In this document: positions 25,732 through 34,241 of the stretch, piece after piece
How positions within the stretch are numbered: the stretch's first letter is position 1
Layout: every line of letters starts with the position of its first letter
Origin: Robiginitomaculum sp.
GTDB taxonomy: Bacteria > Pseudomonadota > Alphaproteobacteria > Caulobacterales > Maricaulaceae
Assembly: GCA_021776615.1 (NCBI GenBank)
Contig: JAJFFO010000007.1
Location: 1-64,000, forward strand
Direction: 5' to 3'
Length of the DNA stretch: 64,000 nucleotides
Made by a program: the position numbers and the translations under genes
The notes under the pieces: generated by a model
Database searches by the model: none
Seen by the model: only the letters and a program-made list of their open reading frames with translations
What the model was told of the DNA's origin: nothing

Positions 25732-26721
25732 TCAGCCACCAATGTCGGCAAAGCGGTGATTACCGCCGGTGACGCCTTCATCCAGATAATGACTTTGCGC
25801 CTTGGTTTGTAAGGCTTTGCACAGAAACACTTTTAGCTCTTCCAATTGCTCGTCTGCTTGCAAAAACGGCCGCAAATCCATGCCAAATTCGGTAAACAGG
25901 CACAGGTGCAATTTACCCAAAGCCGAAACCCGCAAGCGATTACAGGTTTTGCAAAAATCCTTTGAATAAGGCGCAATCAGGCCAATGGCCCCGGCATAAT
26001 CGCTGTGCACATACTCTATTGCCGGGCCAGCGCCAGCGGCGCGGGTTTTGCGCACCCAGCCTTCCTGTTCGAGGTTTTGCGCCAGAATATCAGCAGACAC
26101 ATGATAGCGGTCAAAATATTCGGCATTATCGCCAGTGCGCATCAGCTCGATAAAGCGCACGCTGACCGGGCGATTGCGCACATAATCCTGGAATAAGGAC
26201 AGGTCCTGATCATTAACGCCTTTAAGCAAGACCGCATTGATTTTTACCGCGTCATAGCCCTCATCAAGGCAGGCCTCAATGCCGGCCTCGACTTCGCGCA
26301 AACGGTCATGGCCGGTGACTTTATGAAACACTTCGGGGCGGAAGCTGTCGACCGACACATTAATTGCATCCAGCCCGGCATCGCGCCACGCTTTGGCGTT
26401 TTTCTCCAACCGATAACCATTGGTGGTGGTCGCCAGACGGCGCACGCCAGGGATTGCCCGCATGGCCTCGATAAATTCAATGAAATCACGACGTACACTG
26501 GGTTCGCCGCCGGTGAGGCGTATTTTCCATGTGCCCAGCGCGACAAAGCCGCGGGCAAGGCGCACCGCTTCTTCAACGCTTAAAAAGCCGGGACCCTTTT
26601 GTTTTTGATAGCCATCGGGCAGACAATACGTGCAGCGAAAATTGCAAACCTCGGTAATCGAGAGGCGCAAATATTCGAACGAACGGCCGAACGCGTCCTT
26701 AAGCAGGGTTTCCTGCACCAT
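25732..26721 (-). CDS. moaA: GTP 3',8-cyclase, radical SAM
   Basis: First enzyme of molybdopterin synthesis. The start is ATG 26719-26721, preceded by GGAAAGGATG, the conserved 3' end of a Moco RNA leader; longer in-frame starts lie inside that leader. The 329-residue length is standard. The radical SAM cluster is Cys26, Cys30, Cys33 (CNFRCTYC). The second 4Fe-4S cluster is in CKTCNRLR with a further Cys in LHLCLF, and the C-terminus ends in the essential Gly-Gly. It is the first gene of a ten-gene coupled operon. Confidence 0.95.
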   Translation of the reverse strand: MVQETLLKDAFGRSFEYLRLSITEVCNFRCTYCLPDGYQKQKGPGFLSVEEAVRLARGFVALGTWKIRLTGGEPSVRRDFIEFIEAMRAIPGVRRLATTTNGYRLEKNAKAWRDAGLDAINVSVDSFRPEVFHKVTGHDRLREVEAGIEACLDEGYDAVKINAVLLKGVNDQDLSLFQDYVRNRPVSVRFIELMRTGDNAEYFDRYHVSADILAQNLEQEGWVRKTRAAGAGPAIEYVHSDYAGAIGLIAPYSKDFCKTCNRLRVSALGKLHLCLFTEFGMDLRPFLQADEQLEELKVFLCKALQTKAQSHYLDEGVTGGNHRFADIGG

Positions 26722-26725
26722 CGCA

Positions 26726-26862
26726 TCATCCTTTCCAAGCACGGGAGGCTGAAATGTTTCCACTCCAACCCGGCAGCGGAAATTCGCTGCGGCCAGTGCC
26801 CCTTTTCCTGCCGGATTTAGGCGCCATGGCTTCGGATTTGATGCGGCCACCCTAACACCGCT
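26726..26862 (-). ncRNA. Probable molybdenum cofactor (Moco) riboswitch
   Basis: The leader of moaA ends, on the minus strand, in GCCTCCCG, then TGCTTGGAAAGGAT, which matches the conserved 3' part of the Moco RNA before E. coli moaA (GCCTCCCG, TATCTGGAAAGG) as I recall it. Upstream are complementary G+C-rich arms (for example GGTGGCC, ATGGCGCC and a GCAGCGAATTTCCGCTGC hairpin) giving a multi-stem fold of the right size. The pairing to the ribosome site (AAAGGA) would let the RNA shut translation of moaA when cofactor is plentiful. Exact limits are approximate. Confidence 0.7.
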
Positions 26863-26877
26863 CTGGCGGGCCGACAA

Positions 26878-26891
26878 TTGACCTTGATCAA
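26878..26891. promoter_or_regulatory. FNR/FixK-type binding site
   Basis: TTGAC, CTTG, ATCAA differs at one base from a perfect FNR/FixK dyad (TTGAT, N4, ATCAA). It lies 71 bp before the fdsG start, the right distance for activation of the formate dehydrogenase operon from about -41, and about 157 bp before moaA. It suggests oxygen-limited induction. Confidence 0.65.
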
Positions 26892-26961
26892 GTTTAACCG
26901 GATTAAGCGTCAGCGTAACAAAAGGTCTGGCGCTGCAAAATATTTGCGCTAAGCTTGGCCC

Positions 26962-27426
26962 ATGAACGGTTGGAACGAAAAGAAGTCCGTTGCCGTAATC
27001 GAGGAAACGTTTAAAGCGGGAGCAAGCCTGACCGGGGCATTGCGCGCGCTTGTCGACACCTTTGGTTATGTGGACGAGGCGGCGATGACGCCTTTAATGA
27101 AAACCTTTGCGCGCAGCCGCGCCGAGGTCTTGGGTGTCATCTCTTATTATGAGGACTTTCGCCAATCTCCGCCGGGTCGGCATGTCATTCGCCTGTGTCA
27201 GGCCGAGGCGTGCCAAGCAGTGGGCGGACGCGAACTGACCCGCCACGCCCAGGAAAAAACCGGCCTTGCTTTGCACGAAACCTCACCCGATGGTGCACTC
27301 ACCTTGGAGCCGGTTTATTGCCTTGGCCTGTGTGCCAATGGTCCCGCCGCCTTGATTGATGGTCAGCCAGTGGCGCAGTTAAATGCCGCCGCTTTGGATA
27401 CAAAGCTAACCGGGTTTGAGGAATGA
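26962..27426 (+). CDS. fdsG: NAD-dependent formate dehydrogenase gamma subunit
   Basis: A 154-residue NuoE-like protein carrying a thioredoxin-fold 2Fe-2S cluster that passes electrons within the soluble complex. The cluster ligands are in CQAEACQ and YCLGLCANGP (C-x4-C and C-x3-C spacing). It is the first gene of fdsG-fdsB-fdsA-fdhD and overlaps fdsB by 4 bp. It is divergent from the molybdenum cofactor operon, with the FNR-like box between them. Confidence 0.92.
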   Translation: MNGWNEKKSVAVIEETFKAGASLTGALRALVDTFGYVDEAAMTPLMKTFARSRAEVLGVISYYEDFRQSPPGRHVIRLCQAEACQAVGGRELTRHAQEKTGLALHETSPDGALTLEPVYCLGLCANGPAALIDGQPVAQLNAAALDTKLTGFEE

Positions 27427-28958
27427 GCACACGCATATTCATTCCCGCCGACATGCTGGCCATTGCGCTGGGTGCCGATGATATTGCCGCCGCGATCGCT
27501 GATGAGGCGAAAAAGCGCGGCGAAACCATCACAATTATCCGCAATGGTTCACGCGGGCTTTGCTGGGCGGAACCGCTGGTGGAAGTCCAGATCGAAAACA
27601 CGCGCATGGCTTATGGCAACATAAACAAAGGCGACGTTAGCAGCCTGTTTGATGCCGGGTTCTTGACAGGCGGCGTGCATGAAAAAAGCCTTGGGCCGAC
27701 CGAGGACATTGCGTTTTTGAAGAGCCAAACCCGGTTTATTTTCAACACTTGCGGGCTTTATGAGCCTTCTGATGTGGACGCCTATATGGCCCATGGCGGC
27801 TTTACCGGCTTGCGCGCGGCCCTTGATAAAACGCCGGTGCAAATTGTTGACGAAGTGCAAACTTCTGGCCTGCGCGGACGCGGCGGCGCGGGTTTTCCAG
27901 CGGCGATTAAATGGCGCACGGTTTTGGGCGCAACGGGGCCGCAAAAATACATTGTCTGCAATGCCGATGAAGGCGATTCGGGCACGTTTTCCGACCGCCT
28001 GATCATGGAAGGCGACCCGCTTCGCCTGATTGAAGGCATGACCATTGCCGGGCTGGCCACCGGTGCCACTGTCGGCGTGATTTATTTGCGTTCCGAATAT
28101 CCGATTGCCAAAACCGTGCTGGAAACAGCCATTACCCGGGCGCACGCGGCCGGATGGCTGGGGGCGGATATTCAGGGCAGCGGCAAGGGTTTTGACTTAA
28201 AGGTGTTTGTTGGCGGCGGGTCCTATGTGTGCGGCGAGGAAACTGCATTACTGGAAAGTCTGGAAGGCAGACGCGGCATTGTGCGCGCCAAACCGCCCCT
28301 GCCGGCTTTGGAAGGGTTATTTGGCAAGCCAAGCGTGATTAATAATGTGATTACGCTGTGTGCGGTGCCCGATATTCTGGCACGCGGCGGCGCATGGCAC
28401 GGCGCGCTTGGCGTTGGTCGCTCCACCGGCACCATGCCGTTTCAATTGGCCGGCGATGTCAAATATGGCGGGCTGGTTGAAGCGCCCTTTGGGTTAAGTT
28501 TGCGCGATTTGGTGGAGAATTATGGCGGCGGCACCCGCTCTGGCCTTGGCATAAAAACCATACAGATTGGCGGTCCTTTGGGGGCATATTTACCGCCCTC
28601 CACCTTCGACACCCCCATTGATTACGAGACTTTGGCCGCCATTGGCGCCGGAGTCGGCCATGGCGGCATTGTCGTGTATAATGAAAACACCGACATGCGC
28701 GAACAGGCACGCTATGCGTTTAAATTTTGCGCCATTGAAAGTTGCGGCAAATGTACGCCCTGCCGCATCGGGTCGGTACGTGGGGCGGAAGCCCTGGCAG
28801 AACAGGTGCCGGATATGCAATTGATTGAAGATTTATGTGAAGTGATGGTCGACGGGTCCGCCTGCGCCATGGGCGGCATGACGCCAATCCCGGTGCAATC
28901 AGCAATTAAGCATTTCCCGAATGAGTTTGCGGCGCGCCAGCGCACCGCAGCGGAATAG
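27423..28958 (+). CDS. fdsB: NAD-dependent formate dehydrogenase beta subunit
   Basis: A 511-residue NuoF-like subunit with FMN, NAD and 4Fe-4S sites, where NAD is reduced. An N-terminal thioredoxin-like domain (about 1-110) precedes the NuoF core. Motifs: GLRGRGGAGFPAAIKW (FMN/NAD glycine loop), NADEGDSGTFSDR, GGGSYVCGEETALLESLEG, and the cluster ligands ESCGKCTPCRIG with a fourth Cys in DGSACAMGG. It is coupled to fdsG by 4 bp, and fdsA starts 8 bp later. Confidence 0.94.
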   Translation: MSTRIFIPADMLAIALGADDIAAAIADEAKKRGETITIIRNGSRGLCWAEPLVEVQIENTRMAYGNINKGDVSSLFDAGFLTGGVHEKSLGPTEDIAFLKSQTRFIFNTCGLYEPSDVDAYMAHGGFTGLRAALDKTPVQIVDEVQTSGLRGRGGAGFPAAIKWRTVLGATGPQKYIVCNADEGDSGTFSDRLIMEGDPLRLIEGMTIAGLATGATVGVIYLRSEYPIAKTVLETAITRAHAAGWLGADIQGSGKGFDLKVFVGGGSYVCGEETALLESLEGRRGIVRAKPPLPALEGLFGKPSVINNVITLCAVPDILARGGAWHGALGVGRSTGTMPFQLAGDVKYGGLVEAPFGLSLRDLVENYGGGTRSGLGIKTIQIGGPLGAYLPPSTFDTPIDYETLAAIGAGVGHGGIVVYNENTDMREQARYAFKFCAIESCGKCTPCRIGSVRGAEALAEQVPDMQLIEDLCEVMVDGSACAMGGMTPIPVQSAIKHFPNEFAARQRTAAE

Positions 28959-28966
28959 GAGGTTTT

Positions 28967-31795
28967 ATGAGCAAGCTTGGGCCTCGTGATTTTGGTACAC
29001 CGGCAGCGGCGTCGAAAACCACGATTACGCTAAACATTGATGGGATGGACGTTTGCGTGCCCGAGGGCACATCATTAATGCGCGCCGCACGGCTGGCGGG
29101 CACAGACGTGCCCAGTCTGTGTGCCACCCAAAGCCTTGAAGCCTTGGGGTCATGCCGCCTATGTCTGGTCGAGATTGAGGGGCGCAAGGGCACCCCGGCA
29201 TCGTGCACAACACCGGTGGCCGAGGGCATGGTGGTACACACCGAAACCGCCAAACTGGCGCGCCTGCGCAAAGGCGTGATGGAGCTTTATATCTCCGATC
29301 ATCCGCTTGACTGCCTGACCTGCGCCGCCAATGGTGATTGTGAATTGCAAGATATGGCCGGGCGCGTTGGCCTGCGCGATGTGCGCTATGGCTTTGAGGG
29401 TGAAAACCATCTGGGTGCAGAGGCCGATACCAGCAATCCTTATTTCACCTTTGATGCGTCCAAATGTATTGTTTGCGCCCGTTGCGTACGCGCTTGCGAC
29501 GAAGTGCAAGGCACGTTGGCACTGACCATTGAAGGGCGCGGCTTTGACGCCAAAATCAGCGCTGGCGACACCAATTTTTTCGATAGCGAATGCGTCTCCT
29601 GCGGAGCGTGTGTGCAAGCTTGCCCGACCGCCACCTTGACCGAAAAAAGCGTGATAGACTTTGGTGTGCCGGACCGCAGCGTTAAAACCACCTGCGCCTA
29701 TTGCGGGGTTGGCTGTTCGTTTCGTGCCGAGTTAAAAGGCAATACGCTGGTGCGTATGGTGCCCGACGAAGACGGCAAGGCCAATCACGGTCATTCGTGC
29801 GTTAAGGGCCGCTTTGCCTGGGGCTATGCCACCCACCCGGACCGGCAGACCAAGCCACTTATTCGCGAAGCCATTACCGACGATTGGCGCGAAGTCAGCT
29901 GGGGTGAAGCCATCGACTTTGCCGCCAAGCGCATGTTGGCGCTTAAAGACCAGTATGGCGCACGGGCGATTGGCGGTATCACTTCGTCGCGCTGCACCAA
30001 TGAAGAAGTGTGGCTGGTACAAAAAATCGTCCGCGCCGCCTTTGGTGGCAATAATGTCGACACCTGCGCCCGGGTTTGCCACTCGCCGACCGGCTATGGC
30101 TTAAAGCAAACCTTTGGCGAAAGCGCGGGAACGCAAGATTTTGATTCCGTGCGCGCAACCGATGTGATGGTGGTCATCGGGGCCAACCCGACCGAGGCAC
30201 ACCCGGTGTTTGGCTCAGCCATGAAAAAGCGCCTGCGCGAGGGGGCCAAGCTGATTGTGCTGGACCCACGGGCGATTGAACTGGTCAGCGCCCCGCATAT
30301 TCGCGCCGATTACCATTTGCCATTACTGCCGGGCACCAATGTGGCCATGGTCAACGCTTTCGCCCATGTCATCGTCACCGAAGGCCTGGTCGATGAGGAA
30401 TTTGTCGCCAAACGCTGCGACACCGCCTCGTTCAAGGAATGGCGCAGTTTTGCCGCCCAGCCTGAAAACGCGCCAGAAACCGTGGCCGAGATTACCGGCG
30501 TGCCTGCCGATGACATTCGCGCCGCCGCGCTCCTGTATGCCAAGGGCGGCAATAGCGCGATTTATTACGGTCTTGGCGTAACCGAACACAGTCAGGGTTC
30601 GACCATGGTCATGGGCATGGCTAATCTGGCCATGGCTACCGGCAATATTGGACGCGCCGGCGTTGGCGTGAACCCCATGCGCGGGCAAAACAATGTGCAA
30701 GGGTCGTGCGATATGGGCTCTTTCCCCCACGAATTTGCCGGGTATCGGCCGGTCAGCGACGATGTCACACGGGCAAAATTTGAAGACGAATGGGGCGTAG
30801 GGCTGTCCGGCACGCCCGGCTTTCGCATCCCCAATATGCTCGACGAAGCCTGCGCCGGCGTGTTTAAGGGCATCTATATTCAGGGCGAAGACATTGCCCA
30901 AAGCGACCCCAACACCAAACATGTGGAAGCCGCCTTGCGGGCCATGGAATGCGTCATTGTGCAGGACTTATTCCTCAATGAAACCGCGCGCTTTGCCCAT
31001 GTTTTCCTGCCCGGCACTTCGTTTTTGGAGAAAGATGGCACCTTCATCAATGCCGAACGGCGGATAAACCGGGTGCGCCCCGTGCGCCCCTCGCCCACTG
31101 GCCTGGCCGAATGGGAAGTCACCCAAAAACTCAGCAATGCCATGGGTTATGCGATGAATTATGGGTCAGCCGCCGAAATTATGGACGAAATTGCCCGATT
31201 GTCCCCAACATTAAGCGCCGTCAGTTTTGACATGCTCGATGAAAAAGGTTCGGTGCAATGGCCATGCACCGATGAAGCGCCCGACGGCACGCCAATTATG
31301 CACGAACAAGAATTCACCCATGGCAAAGGCATGTTCATCCTCACCGAATTTACGCCAACGCCGGAACGGGCCAATCGCAAATTCCCGCTGCTGCTCACCA
31401 CCGGGCGGTTATTGGCACAATACAATGTCGGCCAACAAACGCGGCGCACCGAAAATTCACGCTGGGCCGAGCGCGATGAGCTGGAAATTCACGAATCGGA
31501 TGCGCAAATGCGCGGCGTCCGCACTGGCGATTTAGTGTCGATCCGCTCGCGTATGGGCGAAACCACTTTGCGCGCGCGCGTCTCAGAACGGGTACAGCCG
31601 GGCGTGGTCTACACCACCTTCCACCACCCGGAATCCGGGGCTAATATTATCACCACCGAGCTTTCCGATTGGGCGACGTCGTGCCCGGAATATAAAGTAA
31701 CCGCGGTAGAGGTGAACCCGGCCAATCACCGTTCGGACTGGCAAAATGACCATGCGGATGAACGCCAGCCCGCCATACTGCCTGCGGCCGAATAA
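28967..31795 (+). CDS. fdsA: NAD-dependent formate dehydrogenase alpha (catalytic) subunit
   Basis: A 942-residue molybdenum enzyme oxidising formate to CO2. The N-terminal ~230 residues are NuoG-like: a 2Fe-2S ferredoxin domain (CATQSLEALGSCRLC), a His-Cys cluster (HPLDCLTCAANGDCEL) and two 4Fe-4S ferredoxin motifs (CIVCARCVRACDE, CVSCGACVQACP). The catalytic part has the 4Fe-4S motif CAYCGVGCSF and the active-site Cys371-His372 in CARVCHSP, so it is a cysteine and not a selenocysteine enzyme. The C-terminal Mo-bis-MGD dinucleotide-binding domain is complete. It needs modABC, moa/moe/mob and FdhD, all encoded beside it. Confidence 0.95.
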   Translation: MSKLGPRDFGTPAAASKTTITLNIDGMDVCVPEGTSLMRAARLAGTDVPSLCATQSLEALGSCRLCLVEIEGRKGTPASCTTPVAEGMVVHTETAKLARLRKGVMELYISDHPLDCLTCAANGDCELQDMAGRVGLRDVRYGFEGENHLGAEADTSNPYFTFDASKCIVCARCVRACDEVQGTLALTIEGRGFDAKISAGDTNFFDSECVSCGACVQACPTATLTEKSVIDFGVPDRSVKTTCAYCGVGCSFRAELKGNTLVRMVPDEDGKANHGHSCVKGRFAWGYATHPDRQTKPLIREAITDDWREVSWGEAIDFAAKRMLALKDQYGARAIGGITSSRCTNEEVWLVQKIVRAAFGGNNVDTCARVCHSPTGYGLKQTFGESAGTQDFDSVRATDVMVVIGANPTEAHPVFGSAMKKRLREGAKLIVLDPRAIELVSAPHIRADYHLPLLPGTNVAMVNAFAHVIVTEGLVDEEFVAKRCDTASFKEWRSFAAQPENAPETVAEITGVPADDIRAAALLYAKGGNSAIYYGLGVTEHSQGSTMVMGMANLAMATGNIGRAGVGVNPMRGQNNVQGSCDMGSFPHEFAGYRPVSDDVTRAKFEDEWGVGLSGTPGFRIPNMLDEACAGVFKGIYIQGEDIAQSDPNTKHVEAALRAMECVIVQDLFLNETARFAHVFLPGTSFLEKDGTFINAERRINRVRPVRPSPTGLAEWEVTQKLSNAMGYAMNYGSAAEIMDEIARLSPTLSAVSFDMLDEKGSVQWPCTDEAPDGTPIMHEQEFTHGKGMFILTEFTPTPERANRKFPLLLTTGRLLAQYNVGQQTRRTENSRWAERDELEIHESDAQMRGVRTGDLVSIRSRMGETTLRARVSERVQPGVVYTTFHHPESGANIITTELSDWATSCPEYKVTAVEVNPANHRSDWQNDHADERQPAILPAAE

Positions 31796-31797
31796 GC

Positions 31798-32610
31798 ATG
31801 GATGAAGAGACCGGCAATCGCATGGTTAAGGCCTTGCGCCTGGGGCCGGACGGCATCGAAGAAACCGCCTGGTGCGCACCGCAAGAAGTGCCCATAGGCA
31901 TGGTCTATAATAAAACCCCTCATGCGGTGATGATGGCAAGCCCGCTGGATTTGCATGATTTCGCTTTGGGCTATGCGCTGGCCGAAGGTGTCATCAATGC
32001 GGCCGCTGAGTGTTTGGCGCTTGAAACCAAGACGTTGAAAAACGGGTTGGAATTACACATGGAAATCCCGGCGCGGCGTATGGAGCGCTTGGCAATGCAC
32101 GGGCAAAAACGCGCGCACTTTGGCCGTTCGGGCTGCGGCCTGTGCGGCGTTGACCGTCTGGAAGACGCCATTCGTCCGGTGCCGGTATTGCCGCAATCGG
32201 ATATTCGCATCGCCTATACCAAGGCCGCCAACGCCGCGAAAATGTTAAACGGCCTGCAACCGCTGCGCCGCACCAATAAAAGCGTGCACGGCGCGGCGTG
32301 GGTGTCGGCGGATGGTGCGGTTATGATGGTGCGCGAGGACATTGGCCGCCATAGTGCGCTGGACAAACTCATTGGTGCCTGCGCCGGTGACGGCATGGAT
32401 TTTACCAACGGTTTTGCTTTGCTTTCCAGCCGCTGCACCTATGAGCTGGTACAAAAATGCGCCCTTGCCGGCATTAGCGCGCTGCTGACCTTATCCGCAC
32501 CCTCGGCCAGCGCCATCGAAACCGCCAAAAGGGCGAATGTCAGCCTCGCCTCATGGGACCGCAAAGCCGGGGCCTTGGTGGCGTTTAACGGTCAGGTTTG
32601 GACACTATAG
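31798..32610 (+). CDS. fdhD: Formate dehydrogenase accessory sulfurtransferase
   Basis: A 270-residue protein that carries sulfur from a cysteine desulfurase to the molybdenum centre of FdsA. The sulfur-carrying motif is Cys113-x-x-Cys116 in SGCGLCGVDRL. VREDIGRHSALDKLIG and SSRCTYELVQK are further family hallmarks. It begins 2 bp after the fdsA stop. No delta-subunit gene (fdsD) follows in recognisable form. Confidence 0.94.
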   Translation: MDEETGNRMVKALRLGPDGIEETAWCAPQEVPIGMVYNKTPHAVMMASPLDLHDFALGYALAEGVINAAAECLALETKTLKNGLELHMEIPARRMERLAMHGQKRAHFGRSGCGLCGVDRLEDAIRPVPVLPQSDIRIAYTKAANAAKMLNGLQPLRRTNKSVHGAAWVSADGAVMMVREDIGRHSALDKLIGACAGDGMDFTNGFALLSSRCTYELVQKCALAGISALLTLSAPSASAIETAKRANVSLASWDRKAGALVAFNGQVWTL

Positions 32611-32799
32611 AAGAGCTTTTGGCGTTGGTTTGGGATAAACCGGACAGCCTTGCCAAATCAGCAAAATCGACCTCACGGCCAACCCTCGACCACATCGCCT
32701 TCTTCAAATAATGACGTGTGGGCTGCCGCCCGGGCGCGACAATTGCGAAGATTACCTAAACCCTCCTCAATACGTCAAAGCTATTGAATGAGGGGCAGA

Positions 32800-33552
32800 T
32801 TAATCGCCTCCGGCTTTAGACACAACCGGATAGTCTTCGGCAATTGGGCGGAAGTCGAAATTGGCGACCACATCATCAAATTCAATTTTACGAATAATGG
32901 CGGATCCGGCAACTTTGTTTTTCTCCAGCACTTTGACCATCGGCCCTTCATGCCAGGCTGGGGCAAATTGCTGATAGATGTCGAACTGGCGTATTTTGGC
33001 GATGGCGATCGGGCGGAACGGTTCGCGCGCGACATAGTGCACCCAGCCTATCATGCCGGTATTTTTATCGACGGCGATTTCACCGTCCATATATTTGGCG
33101 ATATCGGCACCCTTGCCTTCGCCGCTGACATAATACTCGTCATTAATTTCAAAACTGTAGACGATCTCTTCGTCATCTTCGCGCGCTAAACGAACGCCCT
33201 TGGCAAGCCGGTCGCGAAAAGAAATCATCAGCAGCGCCAAATCTGCGCCATCTTTCTTTTTGGCGTGTTTGCGCACCTGTTTGCGATATTCGCCGGCATC
33301 ATCTTCTGATTTGGGGTGCAAAATTGCCCATTGCTGGCCTTCAATTCCGGCCGGGTTATAGGACTTTTCTAAAAACTTCTCACCAAAGCGCTCTATATTA
33401 CGCCGAAAGTAAAACCGGACATTAGCGGCATTTTCCTGCCGGGCTTCCGCATCACTAAGCGCGGCGTCCAACGCTGGCGGCAAAACCGCATCACTGGCCA
33501 TAACACTATTGCTCACCGTCAGGGCGGTGAGAATGAGGACAAAAAAACGCAT
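32800..33552 (-). CDS. Exported protein, paralogue of the protein at 53710
   Basis: The start is ATG 33550-33552 with GGAAAG close before it. The 250-residue product has a signal peptide cleaved near VMASDA. The mature protein is charged and beta-rich (FRFGE-type outer-membrane lipoprotein-carrier feel, but no family recognised). Its C-terminal half (GEIAVDKNTGMIGWVHY, PFRPIAIAKIRQFDIYQQ, APAWHEGPMV, AGSA) aligns segment by segment with the protein at 53710-54516 (GELTVSK, SFKPAAVVQIKNFNLIINI, APVWVDGPLV, SGSA). Both share an IHP/ILHP turn and a Lys/Arg-rich helix. Function is unknown; envelope location is likely. Confidence 0.72.
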   Translation of the reverse strand: MRFFVLILTALTVSNSVMASDAVLPPALDAALSDAEARQENAANVRFYFRRNIERFGEKFLEKSYNPAGIEGQQWAILHPKSEDDAGEYRKQVRKHAKKKDGADLALLMISFRDRLAKGVRLAREDDEEIVYSFEINDEYYVSGEGKGADIAKYMDGEIAVDKNTGMIGWVHYVAREPFRPIAIAKIRQFDIYQQFAPAWHEGPMVKVLEKNKVAGSAIIRKIEFDDVVANFDFRPIAEDYPVVSKAGGD

Positions 33553-33961
33553 GCACTTTCCAAGCATTAGAAAAATTACTCCAAACTCTATGCCATGACC
33601 AATAACTGCACCGGCAATTAAGCAGATACTGCTATTGGAATACGCATCAACTTTCCAGTTTTAATGCAGAAAAAATGGCAAAATCACGACATAAAGGAGG
33701 TAAAAACCGCTAGAAACGGCCATATCACCGCTTCTACACGCCGCTAATATGCTTCTCGGCCCCCAAAAACAAGGTCACGTTTGTGACTGGACACCATGGC
33801 GCTAACTCTTCCATAATGGGGGGCAACGGAAAGAAGGATTTGACTTTCTTATATTTCTCGGTAGGGGAGAGAAATGCAGCGGGCTGGGCTTATCAATCAT
33901 TTAGATGAATTAGCGCCATCGATAGAGCGAGGATGTTTCTGCGTTTGCAGAGCACTACAGT
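33553..33961. other. Promoter region of the sphingolipid ACP/serine palmitoyltransferase genes
   Basis: A 409-bp divergent spacer with no gene. It holds GTCAC, GTTT, GTGAC (33774-33787), an inverted repeat about 175 bp before the ACP start that resembles a Crp-type half-site pair, and GCTAATATGC near 33743, which matches the right half of the dyad motif of the 4-9 kb locus. GGAGGTAAAAAC near 33695 looks like a ribosome site but leads to no long frame. Confidence 0.4.
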
Positions 33962-34240
33962 ATGACATCAGCACCATTACACAATGAAGACGATGGCGTA
34001 TCTGCCATCGTATCAGAAATTCAGACGCAATTGCGCACCCGCGTTAGCGCTGAAATCCCCGTCGAGCCCGGCACCCACATTACCCGCGACTTAGGCTTGG
34101 ATTCCCTGGCCATTATGGATTTTATTTTCGATCTTGAAGACAGCTTTGACATTTCGATTCCTATGGAACGCATAGCCGAAGTTCAAACCGTGGCCGACCT
34201 CGCCAAGGCCATATCAACTCTCCGGAAGGAAGCTGCCTGA
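33962..34240 (+). CDS. Acyl carrier protein of the sphingolipid locus
   Basis: A 92-residue acidic helical protein with the phosphopantetheine site GLDSLAIMDFIFDLED; Ser48 is the attachment residue. It starts 2 bp upstream in line with the serine palmitoyltransferase gene, as in Caulobacter, where a dedicated ACP supplies the acyl chain for sphingoid base formation. It is not the housekeeping AcpP: it is longer at the N-terminus and lies apart from the fab genes. Confidence 0.88.
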   Translation: MTSAPLHNEDDGVSAIVSEIQTQLRTRVSAEIPVEPGTHITRDLGLDSLAIMDFIFDLEDSFDISIPMERIAEVQTVADLAKAISTLRKEAA

Positions 34241-34241
34241 C

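Noticed and set aside
26722-26877. N-terminal extension of moaA
   Set aside because: It would translate the riboswitch-like leader; the shorter form has the family length of 329.
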